From Testudinibacter crocodili (GTDB lineage Bacteria; Pseudomonadota; Gammaproteobacteria; Enterobacterales; Pasteurellaceae), in NCBI GenBank assembly GCA_006228005.1, contig VDHG01000011.1:1-52258 (forward strand): DNA of 52,258 nucleotides, given 5' to 3'. Position 1 is the stretch's first letter. Each line of letters starts with the position of its first letter. The notes beneath the pieces are model-generated. The model searched no databases, was not told the DNA's origin, and saw nothing but the letters and a program-made list of their open reading frames with translations. This document shows, in pieces, positions 9,297 through 18,362 of the stretch. The translations under genes and the position numbers were made by a program.

Positions 9297-10604
9297 TTAT
9301 GCAAAATCTAAAATCATACCTGCCGCCACCGTGTGATAAGTCGCTTCATCAATCAAAATAAACGAGCCGGTGGCGATATTGTCCTGATAACGGGTGCAGC
9401 AAATCGGTTTTTGTAAGCTGAGTTGCACTTCCCCTAAATCATTCATATTCAAGCTGTGCGATTCGCTTACCTTACTCAAGGTGTGTACATCCAGCACCTG
9501 CTCGACCTTGTTGATCTTGGCAAACACGGTTTGTGTACTGTGTTTTAACAGGTATTTGCGCGCCGGATTCAGTGGATGTTGATCGAACCAACACAGTGTG
9601 GCATGTAGTTTTTTACTGGGTTGCGTGGCTGAGTCAACCGCCAGCAAGGTATCGCCGCGCGAAATATCAATATCGTCCGTCAGGCGGATCGTCACTTGTT
9701 CTCCGGCTTGTGCGGTTGCAACCGATCCGTTCGGGCTGAAAATTTCGCTCACCGTACTCATGCGCCCAGCCGGTTCGATCCGCACCGGGTCGCCGAGTTT
9801 GACGCTGCCGGACTCGATCCGTCCCTGATAGCCGCGGAAGTCATCTTGCTTATCGCTGTCCAAACGCAGCACCAACTGCACCGGAAAATGGAAATGCCGG
9901 GCATCAAGGGCGACATGTTCATAACTTGGCAACGCCTCCAAAATACTTAACAGCGGTTTTCCTTGGTACCAAGCGGTGTTATCGCTGGCATGCACAATGT
10001 TATCGCCCTGCAACGCAGAAACCGGCACAAAATGCAGATCGTGTTTCAGCCCCAATTGCTGTGCCAACGTGCGGTATGCGGCACAAATCGCCTCGAATTT
10101 TGCCTGTTCAAAACCCAGCAAATCCATTTTATTCACCGCCACCAAAATATGCGGACAATTGAGATGTTTCAGAATCGCAGAATGGCGTTTGGTTTGCGGC
10201 AGCAACTGTAATGGCGTTTGTTTGAAGTCCAGTTGCGAGGCATCGATCAGCACCACCGCCGCATTGGCGGTTGAGGCGCCGGTCACCATGTTACGGGTAT
10301 ATTGCTCGTGCCCCGGGGTGTCGGCGATAATAAATTTGCGTTTGGCGGTGGAGAAATAGCGGTAGGCAACGTCAATGGTGATGCCCTGCTCACGCTCGGC
10401 TTGCAAGCCGTCGGTGAGGATCGAGAAATCGATCACTTCAGCGCTATTTTTGGATTTGTCCAAGCTCAGTAATTGGTCGCTGAGCAGCGCTTTGCTGTCG
10501 TACAGCAACCGTCCGATTAAGGTGCTTTTACCGTCATCCACACTGCCGGCGGTGATAAAACGCAACGGTGCATACTTAGTTACATTAGGGTTGAAATTGC
10601 TCAT
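9297..10604 (-). CDS. cysN: Sulfate adenylyltransferase subunit 1 (GTPase)
   Basis: CysN is the GTP-hydrolysing subunit that drives formation of APS from sulfate and ATP by CysD. Translation-factor-like G motifs are clear: GSVDDGKST at 20-28, DTPGH at 95-99 and NKMD at 158-161. A C-terminal beta-barrel part follows. The reading frame opens with a TTG at 10634, but AAGGA correctly spaced before the ATG at 10604 decides that start, giving 435 residues, shorter than E. coli CysN (475). There is no fused CysC kinase domain. It is unusually far (413 bases) from its partner cysD, behind a palindromic intergenic element. Confidence 0.95.
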   Translation of the reverse strand: MSNFNPNVTKYAPLRFITAGSVDDGKSTLIGRLLYDSKALLSDQLLSLDKSKNSAEVIDFSILTDGLQAEREQGITIDVAYRYFSTAKRKFIIADTPGHEQYTRNMVTGASTANAAVVLIDASQLDFKQTPLQLLPQTKRHSAILKHLNCPHILVAVNKMDLLGFEQAKFEAICAAYRTLAQQLGLKHDLHFVPVSALQGDNIVHASDNTAWYQGKPLLSILEALPSYEHVALDARHFHFPVQLVLRLDSDKQDDFRGYQGRIESGSVKLGDPVRIEPAGRMSTVSEIFSPNGSVATAQAGEQVTIRLTDDIDISRGDTLLAVDSATQPSKKLHATLCWFDQHPLNPARKYLLKHSTQTVFAKINKVEQVLDVHTLSKVSESHSLNMNDLGEVQLSLQKPICCTRYQDNIATGSFILIDEATYHTVAAGMILDFA

Positions 10605-11017
10605 GGTTGTATTCCTTGTATTTATTTTGACCAATCTGATTGTTATTCTCTATTCTCAGCAAGCGATTTATCTCTATCGTGTTTCGCCGATGGCGACTTA
10701 CTTTTCTTGATTCACAAAATCATGAACGATTTTGTTCACCCTTCGGGTCGTTGTCAAAGACAACGCTCAAAAGTGATCACTTTTGTGCTCGTGCAAAGAA
10801 AAGATAAGCAAAAGAAACACGCCCCGAAAATTTTGCTGATGTTTCGCTTATTTCTAATTTCTACGTTCGATTTGTAAACTCGCTACGCTCGAACAGTACA
10901 AATCAAACTTGAAATTCACGAAACCGCTCAAGGCAAAATGACGGGGAAAAGGCTTTTTTATCAATAAAATGCGGTATTTCATTGAGTATTTACCACCGTT
11001 ATCGTCTTATTTCAGAC
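10605..11017. repeat. Palindrome-rich intergenic element between cysD and cysN
   Basis: This gap holds no gene but several perfect dyads: CAAAATC/GATTTTG (10715-10734), CGTTGTC/GACAACG (10749-10765), the 16-base palindrome AAAAGTGATCACTTTT (10769-10784) and GATTTGTA/TACAAATC (10869-10904). CTTACTTTTCTT near 10697 nearly mirrors AAGAAAAGATAAG near 10796, so the inner hairpins may sit inside one larger fold. On the plus strand a broken reading frame begins MATYFS near 10690 and resumes from about 10784 to 10966. I recall similar stretches as recurrent intergenic repeats in this family, but this window contains only one copy. Confidence 0.6.
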
Positions 11018-11947
11018 TTAAAAATACCCTTGTTTTTTGCGCTGCTCCATCGCCGCCTCACTCACCTGATCGTCTAAACGAGTGGCGCTGCGTTCCGAGA
11101 TTTCAACCACTGCCGTTTCTTGGATAATCTCAAGTGCGGTGGCGGCAGTGCTGGCGACCGGGCAGGTGCAGCTGATGTCGCCGACGGTGCGAAAACGCAC
11201 CGACAACACTTCGCTGCTGTCGTTGGCAGCTTTGGGGGTGATCGCTGTCACCGGCACCAATAAACCTTTTTTGCGCACCACTTCCCGTTGATGGGCGTAA
11301 TAAATCGACGGCAATTCCAATTTTTCACGGGCGATATATTGCCATATATCCAGCTCCGTCCAGTTGGAGATCGGGAACACCCGCATATTTTCGCCTTTGT
11401 GCAATTTGGCGTTATACAACGACCATAATTCGGGGCGCTGTGCTTTCGGATCCCACTGCCCGAATTCGTCACGCAACGAGAAGATCCGCTCTTTGGCGCG
11501 CGCTTTCTCTTCATCACGACGTGCCCCGCCCATCAAGGCGCTGAAGCCGTGCTCTTCGATGGTTTCCAACAGCGTCACCGCTTGCGCCGCATTGCGTGAA
11601 TCGGTTTCTTTGCGCAACACCACCGTACCTTTATTGATCGAGTCTTCGACATGCCCGACTATCAGCGTAGCGTTGAGCTTCGCCACCTGTTGATCGCGAA
11701 AGGCGATCACTTCCGGATAGTTGTGTCCGGTGTCGATATGCACCAGCGGAAACGGCAAATTCAATTCACGTCCTTGCAGTTGAAAGGCTTTGCGTGCCAA
11801 TGCCAACAGCACTACCGAATCTTTTCCGCCGGAAAACAGCAGCGCCGGTTTTTCACATTCGGCGACCACTTCACGGATAATATGAATCGACTCCGCCTCT
11901 AGCCAATCCAGATGGCCGTCTTGTAATGGTTGTGCAGTGTTTGTCAT
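11018..11947 (-). CDS. cysD: Sulfate adenylyltransferase subunit 2
   Basis: CysD is the catalytic PP-loop subunit that transfers AMP from ATP to sulfate to form APS. The PP-loop FSGGKDSVVLL spans residues 38-48 and DTGHNYPEV follows near 92. The protein has 309 residues, close to E. coli CysD (302). AAGGAAA lies before the ATG. It is 31 bases downstream of cysH and upstream of the palindromic gap before cysN. An uptake sequence (about 11130) is near the end of the gene. Confidence 0.96.
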   Translation of the reverse strand: MTNTAQPLQDGHLDWLEAESIHIIREVVAECEKPALLFSGGKDSVVLLALARKAFQLQGRELNLPFPLVHIDTGHNYPEVIAFRDQQVAKLNATLIVGHVEDSINKGTVVLRKETDSRNAAQAVTLLETIEEHGFSALMGGARRDEEKARAKERIFSLRDEFGQWDPKAQRPELWSLYNAKLHKGENMRVFPISNWTELDIWQYIAREKLELPSIYYAHQREVVRKKGLLVPVTAITPKAANDSSEVLSVRFRTVGDISCTCPVASTAATALEIIQETAVVEISERSATRLDDQVSEAAMEQRKKQGYF

Positions 11948-11978
11948 AGTATTTTCCTTTTATTCTTTTGTTTGTGAT

Positions 11979-12716
11979 TCAGACTGACTGGGTGTGCAAA
12001 CCACACTCTTTACTGTCTTTATTCTCCCACCACCAGCGTCCGGCACGAATATCCTCGTCGACTTTTACCGCTCGGGTGCAAGGCTCGCAGCCGATGCTCG
12101 GATAACCTTGCTGATATAAGCGGTTGTACGGCACTTGGTGGCGCAGGATATACGCCCACACGTCCCGTTCCGACCAATCGAAAATCGGGTTATATTTAGC
12201 GATTCTGCGTGCCTGATCCCGTTCGCTGAACGGCAATTCTGTGCGTGTGAGCGATTGCTCGCGTCGCTGTCCGCTCAACCACGCATCTGCTGCTTGTAAC
12301 GCGCGGTTAAGCGGCTCCACTTTGCGGATAAAACAGCACTGCTGGCGCTGTTCCACCCCATCATAAAATGCATTTTTCCCTTGGGTATGAACATACGCCT
12401 GCACCGCTGCCGCCTGTGGAAAATAGCGCTGTAAAGTCAGTGTCGGATAGTGTTGCTCGACCTGTTCGAGCAGCGCTAAAGTTTCTGGATTTAAGCGTCC
12501 GGTATTCAAAGTAAACACCTCGATTCGGATACCGCACTTGACAATTAAATCGGTGATCAGCATATCTTCCACCGCCAGACTGCTGGCAAATTTTGCGGCT
12601 TGATGCCGTTCGGCAATCTGCTTTAATCGTTCGATCAAGATCTCGCTTTTGTGCGCCAATTGCTGTTGTACGTCGTGTGGAATCGTCGGGATTTGCCATA
12701 AATTCGGTTTAAACAT
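11979..12716 (-). CDS. cysH: Assimilatory adenylyl-sulfate (APS) reductase, iron-sulfur type
   Basis: The protein belongs to the PAPS/APS reductase family: it reduces activated sulfate to sulfite using thioredoxin. The catalytic cysteine is in KECGLH (Cys238). Unlike E. coli PAPS reductase it also has the paired cysteines QQCCFIRKVEP (Cys127, Cys128) and SIGCEPC (Cys210, Cys213). These four ligate the [4Fe-4S] cluster of APS reductases such as the Pseudomonas enzyme. The expected substrate is therefore APS rather than PAPS, which fits the absence of cysC. A GTG at 12731 is possible, but AAGGA spaced correctly before the ATG at 12716 decides that start (245 residues). Confidence 0.93.
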   Translation of the reverse strand: MFKPNLWQIPTIPHDVQQQLAHKSEILIERLKQIAERHQAAKFASSLAVEDMLITDLIVKCGIRIEVFTLNTGRLNPETLALLEQVEQHYPTLTLQRYFPQAAAVQAYVHTQGKNAFYDGVEQRQQCCFIRKVEPLNRALQAADAWLSGQRREQSLTRTELPFSERDQARRIAKYNPIFDWSERDVWAYILRHQVPYNRLYQQGYPSIGCEPCTRAVKVDEDIRAGRWWWENKDSKECGLHTQSV

Positions 12717-12738
12717 AAGGATTCCTTTCACCGCTTGC

Positions 12739-14199
12739 TCAGGCGATTTTCTTTAATGGTTCAAACGATTGAAGTTCGTTGTTCGGCTGAAACAGTTGCG
12801 GTTCGGTCAGCACAAACTGCTGTGCCGCTTCGCCAAACCATGTCAAGTGCGGTTGCAGCGCCACCACTTCACCGATCACAATCAATGCCGGTTTCGGCGC
12901 ATGTTCGGCTAACGCCGCCAACTGATGTAATTCGCCGGTTTGAATCGTTTGATTCGCTAAAGTGCCGTTGCTGATCACCGCAACCGGTGTATTTGCACTG
13001 CGCCCGTGCGCCTGTAACTGACGGCTTAATTCCGCCGCTTTAATCGTGCCCATATACACCACCAGTGTTTGCTTGCCTTGCGCCAATGTTTGCCAACTCA
13101 GCTTGTTGCCGTCCGGCTGGCAATGTCCGGTGATGAACATCGCCGTTTGCGCATAATCGCGGTGAGTCAGCGGAATCCCGGCGTAAGCCGTTGCCCCCAA
13201 AGCTGCGGTAATCCCCGGCACCACGCTGAATGGAATCTTGTGCGCTTTCAATACTTCCAGCTCCTCGCCACCCCGCCCGAACACAAACGGATCACCCCCT
13301 TTCAAACGCACCACACGTTTGCCTTGTTGGGCGTAATCCACTAATAATTGATTAGTATCTTGTTGCGCCACGCTGTGTTTGGCAGCACGTTTGCCAACAA
13401 ACACTTTGTCTGCATCACGCCGCACCAATTCCAACACCTGATCAGAAACCAAAGCGTCATACAATACTACATCCGCCTGCTGAATGGCTTGCAAGCCTTT
13501 CAAGGTCAATAAACCGGCATCGCCTGGACCTGCGCCAACTAATGCGACTTCACCGATAATCGGATAGTCTTGATTGAGTTGCCGTTGCAACAGCTGTTCT
13601 GCTTGCGAAAGTTGCTGATTTTCGGTTAAACGCTGAAAAGTTGGGTGATTAAACAATTTTTCCCAGAAACGGCGCCGTTGGGTCAGCTGCGCCAACCGCA
13701 CTTTGACTTTTTCACGCCAGCGCCCTGAAATCTGCGCCATTGCGCTTAAATTCTGCGGCAACAAGGCCTCCAATTTTTCGCGTAATAAACGTGCCAACAC
13801 CGGCGCTGTGCCGCCGCTGGAAATGGCGATTTGAATCGGGCTACGGTCGATAATCGACGGAAAAATATAGCTGCAATGCGGTTGATCATCGACCACATTC
13901 ACCAAGCGTTGTGCATTTTCTGCCGCCAAAAAAACCTGTTGGTTCAATTCGTTATCATTGGTCGCAGCAATCACCAAATAGACTGACTGCACTTGCTGCG
14001 GGTCAAATTGCTGTGCCAGCCATTCCAGCTGTTGTTGGCTAGCCCATTGCTGCAAAGTGCGGTTCAGCGTGCGTGCCACCACCCGCACTTTGGCTTTGGC
14101 TTTTAACAACGCAGCAATTTTGCGTTCAGCAATGTGTCCGCCACCGACCACTAACACCGGACGCTGTTTTAAATCGACGAAAATCGGTAAATAGTTCAT
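12739..14199 (-). CDS. cysG: Siroheme synthase (multifunctional CysG)
   Basis: CysG makes siroheme, the cofactor of CysI, from uroporphyrinogen III. The N-terminal dehydrogenase/ferrochelatase half has the NAD-binding [13 protein letters not shown] near 15-27 and [20 protein letters not shown] near 125-144. The C-terminal methyltransferase half begins with [18 protein letters not shown] near 220-237 and contains [17 protein letters not shown]. It has 486 residues compared with 457 in E. coli, with extra length between the halves. GGGAAG precedes the ATG. It lies 13 bases after the sulfate-binding-protein gene and 22 before cysH, consistent with cotranscription with its client enzyme. Confidence 0.95.
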   Translation of the reverse strand: MNYLPIFVDLKQRPVLVVGGGHIAERKIAALLKAKAKVRVVARTLNRTLQQWASQQQLEWLAQQFDPQQVQSVYLVIAATNDNELNQQVFLAAENAQRLVNVVDDQPHCSYIFPSIIDRSPIQIAISSGGTAPVLARLLREKLEALLPQNLSAMAQISGRWREKVKVRLAQLTQRRRFWEKLFNHPTFQRLTENQQLSQAEQLLQRQLNQDYPIIGEVALVGAGPGDAGLLTLKGLQAIQQADVVLYDALVSDQVLELVRRDADKVFVGKRAAKHSVAQQDTNQLLVDYAQQGKRVVRLKGGDPFVFGRGGEELEVLKAHKIPFSVVPGITAALGATAYAGIPLTHRDYAQTAMFITGHCQPDGNKLSWQTLAQGKQTLVVYMGTIKAAELSRQLQAHGRSANTPVAVISNGTLANQTIQTGELHQLAALAEHAPKPALIVIGEVVALQPHLTWFGEAAQQFVLTEPQLFQPNNELQSFEPLKKIA

Positions 14200-14212
14200 G
14201 TTATGCTTCCCA

Positions 14213-15214
14213 CTATTGGCTTAAATAGAGCTGATCGAACAAGGCGCCGTCAGCAAAATGTTGTTGGTTGATCGTCGCCCAATCGCCAAACACTTGATTG
14301 ATATTGAAGGTTTGCAGTGGCGGAAAACGCACTTGGTATTCGTTCAAAATCGTCGGATTACTCGGACGGAAATAATTCTCTGCCGCCACTCGCTGTGCAC
14401 GCTCCTGCCATAAGGAGGCAATAAAATCCCGTGCTGTTTGGCTGTTGTGATGGCGTGCGGTATTTTTTGTCACTTCCGCCACAAACACATCGACATTTGC
14501 GCTGTAACTCGGATACACCACTTCAAATTGATCGGCACCGAATGCGTGGGCTGCCAATCCGGCTTCATTTTCCGGGGTGACCAACACATCGCCGATTTGA
14601 CGTTGGGTAAAGGTGATACTGGCGGCGCGTGCGCCGGCATCAAATATCGGAATATTTTTTAGCAGCTTACGCATAAAGTCGTGGGTTTGCGCTTCGGTGC
14701 GATACTGCTGTTTGGCATAGCCAAACGCCGACAGATAGGCATAACGCCCGTTGCCGGAAGTTTTCGGGTTGGCAAAAATGACGCTCACCTCTTGCCGCGC
14801 CAGATCATCCCAATCGTGAATCTGTTTCGGATTGCCCTTGCGTACCAGAAACACGGTGACGCTGCTGAACGGAATCGCTTGATTCGGGTAGCGCTGTTGC
14901 CAGTCCGGATCGACCAAACCGCTCTTTGCCAGCAGATCGACATCATTTTGCTGATTGAGCGTCACCACATCGGCGGGCAAACCGTTGCACACCGCAATCG
15001 CCTGTTTGCTCGCGCCACCGAACGATTGCGCAATATTCAAAGTCATCCGATGCTGTTGTTGATAGGCTTGGATATATAGCGGATTGTATTGTTTGTAGTA
15101 GTCGCGAATCACATCATAAGACACCACTAAAATGGTGTCATCAGCCACAGCGCTAAAGCTCAGTACGCTTGCCAGTAGAACCTGCCATTTTGTTGTTTTT
15201 GCTGCTTTTTTCAT
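14213..15214 (-). CDS. cysP: Sulfate/thiosulfate ABC transporter periplasmic binding protein
   Basis: This 333-residue exported protein has a signal peptide over about the first 24 residues (…FSAVA/DD). It resembles both Sbp and Cys[10 protein letters not shown] near 33, FGGASKQA near 63, [17 protein letters not shown] near 115-131, and [13 protein letters not shown] near 141-153. It binds sulfate or thiosulfate for the CysT-CysW-CysA permease, encoded divergently across the shared promoter region. It is the first gene of the leftward cys operon. From sequence alone I cannot separate Sbp from CysP; the symbol is provisional. Confidence 0.9.
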   Translation of the reverse strand: MKKAAKTTKWQVLLASVLSFSAVADDTILVVSYDVIRDYYKQYNPLYIQAYQQQHRMTLNIAQSFGGASKQAIAVCNGLPADVVTLNQQNDVDLLAKSGLVDPDWQQRYPNQAIPFSSVTVFLVRKGNPKQIHDWDDLARQEVSVIFANPKTSGNGRYAYLSAFGYAKQQYRTEAQTHDFMRKLLKNIPIFDAGARAASITFTQRQIGDVLVTPENEAGLAAHAFGADQFEVVYPSYSANVDVFVAEVTKNTARHHNSQTARDFIASLWQERAQRVAAENYFRPSNPTILNEYQVRFPPLQTFNINQVFGDWATINQQHFADGALFDQLYLSQ

Positions 15215-15475
15215 ATCCTAAGACCATTTTCAATTGACTGAACCGACACGGCGTTCGGCGGATGACTATGGAGGATAGTTATAAAATAATTCGTTTATGC
15301 CGAAAAATAATAAAAAGTTATAAATTAGTTAGTTTTAGACTATAAGAACTAAACCGCTTATTTTTGCAACTTGTTATTCTTTTTAGTAATAAATGAGAAT
15401 TTTATGTTCTTTGCTTATCGCTTTTTGCTCCGCCATAGTGATACGCCATAAGATTCTGAATAAATGGATAACGAC
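15215..15475. promoter_or_regulatory. Divergent cys regulatory region
   Basis: This AT-rich stretch separates the leftward binding-protein-cysG-cysHDNJI unit from the rightward cysTWA unit. It contains TTATAA and GTTATAAATTAG-like stretches and a TTAGTT-N12-AACTAA dyad (15329-15352). Both resemble the loose LysR-type recognition pattern of CysB-regulated promoters. CysB control is inferred from the gene content, and no cysB gene is in the window. Confidence 0.45.
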
Positions 15476-16309
15476 ATGAAATGGTTGAAGACAAGTGCGG
15501 TATTGCCCGGTTTTAAAAGCAGTTTGACGATCACCCTGTTGTGGGTCGGCGGCATGGTCATTTTGCCGTTTGTGATGTTGTTGCTAACCACTCTTCAATT
15601 GGAGTGGCATCAATTTTGGCAAACCGTAACCAATCAACGGGTGCTTGCCTCGATTGGGTTGTCATTAAAGCTGGCACTGTTTGCCACCATGCTGAATCTG
15701 GTTTTCGGCACGATCGTCGCCTGGGTGTTGGTGCGCTATCAATTCAAAGGCAAAGCGCTGCTCAATGCGCTGATCGATCTGCCGTTTGCGTTGCCTACCG
15801 CCGTTGCCGGCATTGTGCTGGCCAGTTTATATGCGCCGAACGGTTTATTTGGGCAGCTGTTTACTCCGCTTGGTATCAAAATCGCCTTCACGCCACTCGG
15901 CATTGCCATTGCGTTGGTCTTCGTCAGTTTTCCGTTTATTGTACGTGCGGTACAACCGCTGTTGAGTGAATTGGACAGTTCGCTGGAAGAGGCGGCAACT
16001 ACTTTAGGGGCGGATCGATTTACTATTGTGCGCCGTGTGATCTTACCCGCACTTTATCCGGCATTGATCGGCGGGGCGGGGATGAGCTTGGCACGCTCGT
16101 TGGGCGAATACGGTTCGGTGATTTTTATCGCCGGCAATCTTCCATTAGTCTCGGAAATTGCACCGCTGATTATTATGTCAAAATTGGATATTTACGATAT
16201 ACAAGGGGCAGCAGCGGTGGCATTTTTGATGTTGCTACTTGCCTTTTTGTTGCTGCTTGCCGTCAATTTGTGGCAGTGGTATCTCAACCGTCACACACTC
16301 AGTAAATAA
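15476..16309 (+). CDS. cysT: Sulfate/thiosulfate ABC transporter permease CysT
   Basis: This inner-membrane permease (called CysU in E. coli) has about six hydrophobic segments. Family matches include DLPFALPTAVAGIVLASLYA near 98-117 and the EAA loop EEAATTLGADRFTIVRRVILP near 180-200, which docks on CysA. The frame also offers an ATG at 15464 but with nothing like a ribosome site before it. The ATG at 15476 has GGATAAC upstream and gives the usual short N-terminus ahead of VLPGF. It is the first gene of the rightward operon. An uptake sequence lies right at its start (about 15490), encoding part of TSAV. Confidence 0.9.
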   Translation: MKWLKTSAVLPGFKSSLTITLLWVGGMVILPFVMLLLTTLQLEWHQFWQTVTNQRVLASIGLSLKLALFATMLNLVFGTIVAWVLVRYQFKGKALLNALIDLPFALPTAVAGIVLASLYAPNGLFGQLFTPLGIKIAFTPLGIAIALVFVSFPFIVRAVQPLLSELDSSLEEAATTLGADRFTIVRRVILPALYPALIGGAGMSLARSLGEYGSVIFIAGNLPLVSEIAPLIIMSKLDIYDIQGAAAVAFLMLLLAFLLLLAVNLWQWYLNRHTLSK

Positions 16310-16319
16310 CGAGGTCAAG

Positions 16320-17219
16320 ATGATTCATCCACAATATCAAGAAAGCCGCTATTGGCGCTGGTTGTTGATTGGCATTAGCCTGCTGTTTTTAACCCTGCTG
16401 TTGGTCGTGCCGCTGTTGGCGATTTTTTATCAAGCCTTAGCCACAGGTTTGACAACCTTTTTACTCGCACTGCAGGAAACCGAAGCCTGGAGTGCGGTTA
16501 AATTGACCTTGCTGGTCGCATTGATTTCACTCCCCATCAATCTGTTTTTCGGCTTAGTGATGGCGTGGTTGCTCAGCAATTTTGATTTTAAAGGTAAGAA
16601 TCTTCTCAGCACGTTGATTGACTTACCGCTATCGGTTTCGCCAGTGGTGGCGGGTTTAATGTTGGTGTTGCTGTTTGGGATAAACGGTTTATTCGGCGCA
16701 TGGCTGGACGCCAACGACATCGAAGTGATTTTCGCCTTACCGGGCATCGTGTTGGCGACCCTGTTCGTCACCTTTCCCTTGGTGGTGAAATCACTGCTGC
16801 CGACGCTAAAAAGCTTAGGCAACAGTGAAGAGCAAGCCGCACTCACATTAGGCGCCTCATTTTGGGCGATTTTTTTCCGAGTCACGCTGCCGAAAATCAA
16901 ATGGCCGCTACTCTATGGCGCCATTCTCGCCAATGCACGGGCGATGGGCGAATTCGGGGCAGTCAGCGTGGTCTCCGGGCATATCCGCAACCAAACCAAT
17001 ACCATTCCGTTGCACGTTGAGATTCTCTATAACGAATATCAATTTACTGCGGCTTTTGCTTGCGCCAGTTTATTGGCGTTGATCGCAATATTGACACTGT
17101 TGCTGCAAAATCTGGTCGGCTATCTGCAAACCCAAAAACAGCAACAACCCACAGTATTGAGCGATACAGTATTGAGCGATTATGTGAGCACCGAATTTGG
17201 TGACAAAAGTGCGGTCTAG
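16320..17219 (+). CDS. cysW: Sulfate/thiosulfate ABC transporter permease CysW
   Basis: The 299-residue second permease partner matches CysW: DLPLSVSPVVAGLMLVLLFG near 101-120 and the EAA loop EEQAALTLGASFWAIFFRVTLP near 169-190. GAGG before the ATG at 16320 sets the start, 10 bases after the cysT stop; the frame is open further upstream inside cysT but that is a shadow. The extreme C-terminus is odd: a 15-base unit is repeated twice (17151-17180) giving TVLSDTVLSD, and the last codons (KSAV, stop) are formed by an uptake sequence. Confidence 0.94.
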   Translation: MIHPQYQESRYWRWLLIGISLLFLTLLLVVPLLAIFYQALATGLTTFLLALQETEAWSAVKLTLLVALISLPINLFFGLVMAWLLSNFDFKGKNLLSTLIDLPLSVSPVVAGLMLVLLFGINGLFGAWLDANDIEVIFALPGIVLATLFVTFPLVVKSLLPTLKSLGNSEEQAALTLGASFWAIFFRVTLPKIKWPLLYGAILANARAMGEFGAVSVVSGHIRNQTNTIPLHVEILYNEYQFTAAFACASLLALIAILTLLLQNLVGYLQTQKQQQPTVLSDTVLSDYVSTEFGDKSAV

Positions 17220-17249
17220 CATTGAGTTTAAACAAGAAAGAGGCGTTTT

Positions 17250-18320
17250 ATGTCTGTGATTATAAAAAATCTGAATAAAAACTTTGGCAATTTCACTGCA
17301 TTAAAACAGATTAATCTGGAATTGAAACAAGGGGAGTTGACCGCCCTGCTCGGTCCGAGCGGCTGCGGCAAAACATCACTATTACGGATTATCGCCGGTT
17401 TGGATTTTGCCGATTCGGGCGAGATTTGGTTTGACGAGCGCAAGGTGACGGATCTGAGCGCTGCACAACGTAAGGTTGGCTTCGTGTTTCAACATTACGC
17501 ACTGTTTCGCCAGATGACAATTTTTGATAATGTGGCATTTGGTTTACAAGTGCAGCCACGCCGTATTCGTCCGAGTAAAACCGAGATCGCAGATCGGGTG
17601 TTCAAACTGTTGCAATTGGTGAAATTGGAACATTTGGCACCATCGTATCCCGATCAACTCTCCGGCGGGCAGCGACAACGGATCGCGTTGGCACGTGCGT
17701 TGGCGGTGAAGCCTGAAGTATTACTACTGGATGAACCGTTCGGCGCACTCGATGCTCAAGTACGTAAAACCTTGCGCCGCTGGCTGCGCACGCTGCAACA
17801 CGAATTGAATATTACCACCGTTTTCGTTACCCACGATCAAGAAGAAGCGCTAGAAGTCTCGGATCGGGTGGTAGTGATGAATCAAGGTAGAGTCGAACAA
17901 GTGGATCTGCCACGGAATATTTACTATGCGCCGCAAACCGAATTTGTGACTGAATTCGTCGGCGATAACAATGTATTTCACGGACATTTACAACAAGATC
18001 AGTTAATTATCGGCGAGTTTATACATCAAATAAAAGCCAACGGCAAACCAAACCACAACCACGGCTCAACCACGGCTTATGTACGTCCGTATGAATTGAC
18101 ATTATCACGCCACAGCAAAAATGCGTTGGCAAAAGGCGAAATCAGCCACATCTACAATATCGGTTTTTTAACCCGAGTGGAGATCCACAGCAGCCAAAGC
18201 CAACAGCCAATTGAGGTACTATTGACCCAAGCCCAGTTCCAACAGCAGCAATACCAACTGGGAGAAACCGTGTTTTTGATTCCGGATAATTTGAATCTGT
18301 TTCAGAATATGAATTTATGA
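17250..18320 (+). CDS. cysA: Sulfate/thiosulfate ABC transporter ATP-binding protein
   Basis: This 356-residue ATPase powers CysTW. Walker [10 protein letters not shown] is at 35-43, the ABC signature LSGGQRQ at 137-143, Walker B LLLDEP at 158-163, and the H-loop VFVTHDQEE near 192. A C-terminal TOBE-like regulatory part follows. AAGAGG precedes the ATG. It is the last gene of the rightward operon. A hairpin of two inverted uptake sequences follows and separates it from the convergent SulP gene. Confidence 0.96.
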   Translation: MSVIIKNLNKNFGNFTALKQINLELKQGELTALLGPSGCGKTSLLRIIAGLDFADSGEIWFDERKVTDLSAAQRKVGFVFQHYALFRQMTIFDNVAFGLQVQPRRIRPSKTEIADRVFKLLQLVKLEHLAPSYPDQLSGGQRQRIALARALAVKPEVLLLDEPFGALDAQVRKTLRRWLRTLQHELNITTVFVTHDQEEALEVSDRVVVMNQGRVEQVDLPRNIYYAPQTEFVTEFVGDNNVFHGHLQQDQLIIGEFIHQIKANGKPNHNHGSTTAYVRPYELTLSRHSKNALAKGEISHIYNIGFLTRVEIHSSQSQQPIEVLLTQAQFQQQQYQLGETVFLIPDNLNLFQNMNL

Positions 18321-18335
18321 TATTTGAGCTGGCAA

Positions 18336-18355
18336 AGTGCGGTCAAAACCGCACT
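18336..18355. terminator. Bidirectional terminator made of two inverted uptake sequences
   Basis: AGTGCGGT (18336-18343) and ACCGCACT (18348-18355) form an 8-bp stem with a CAAA loop. It lies between the convergent cysA and SulP genes and so can stop both. The T-run is short on either side, so its strength is uncertain. Confidence 0.6.
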
Positions 18356-18362
18356 GGGCTAT

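Noticed and set aside
9394..10359. Several plus-strand open frames across cysN
   Set aside because: They are shadows of a strongly conserved GTPase gene on the other strand and show no family features.
10375..10710. Plus-strand frame of 111 codons ending in MATYFS
   Set aside because: Most of it is antisense to cysN; only its end belongs to the intergenic repeat element and it has no start of its own with a ribosome site.
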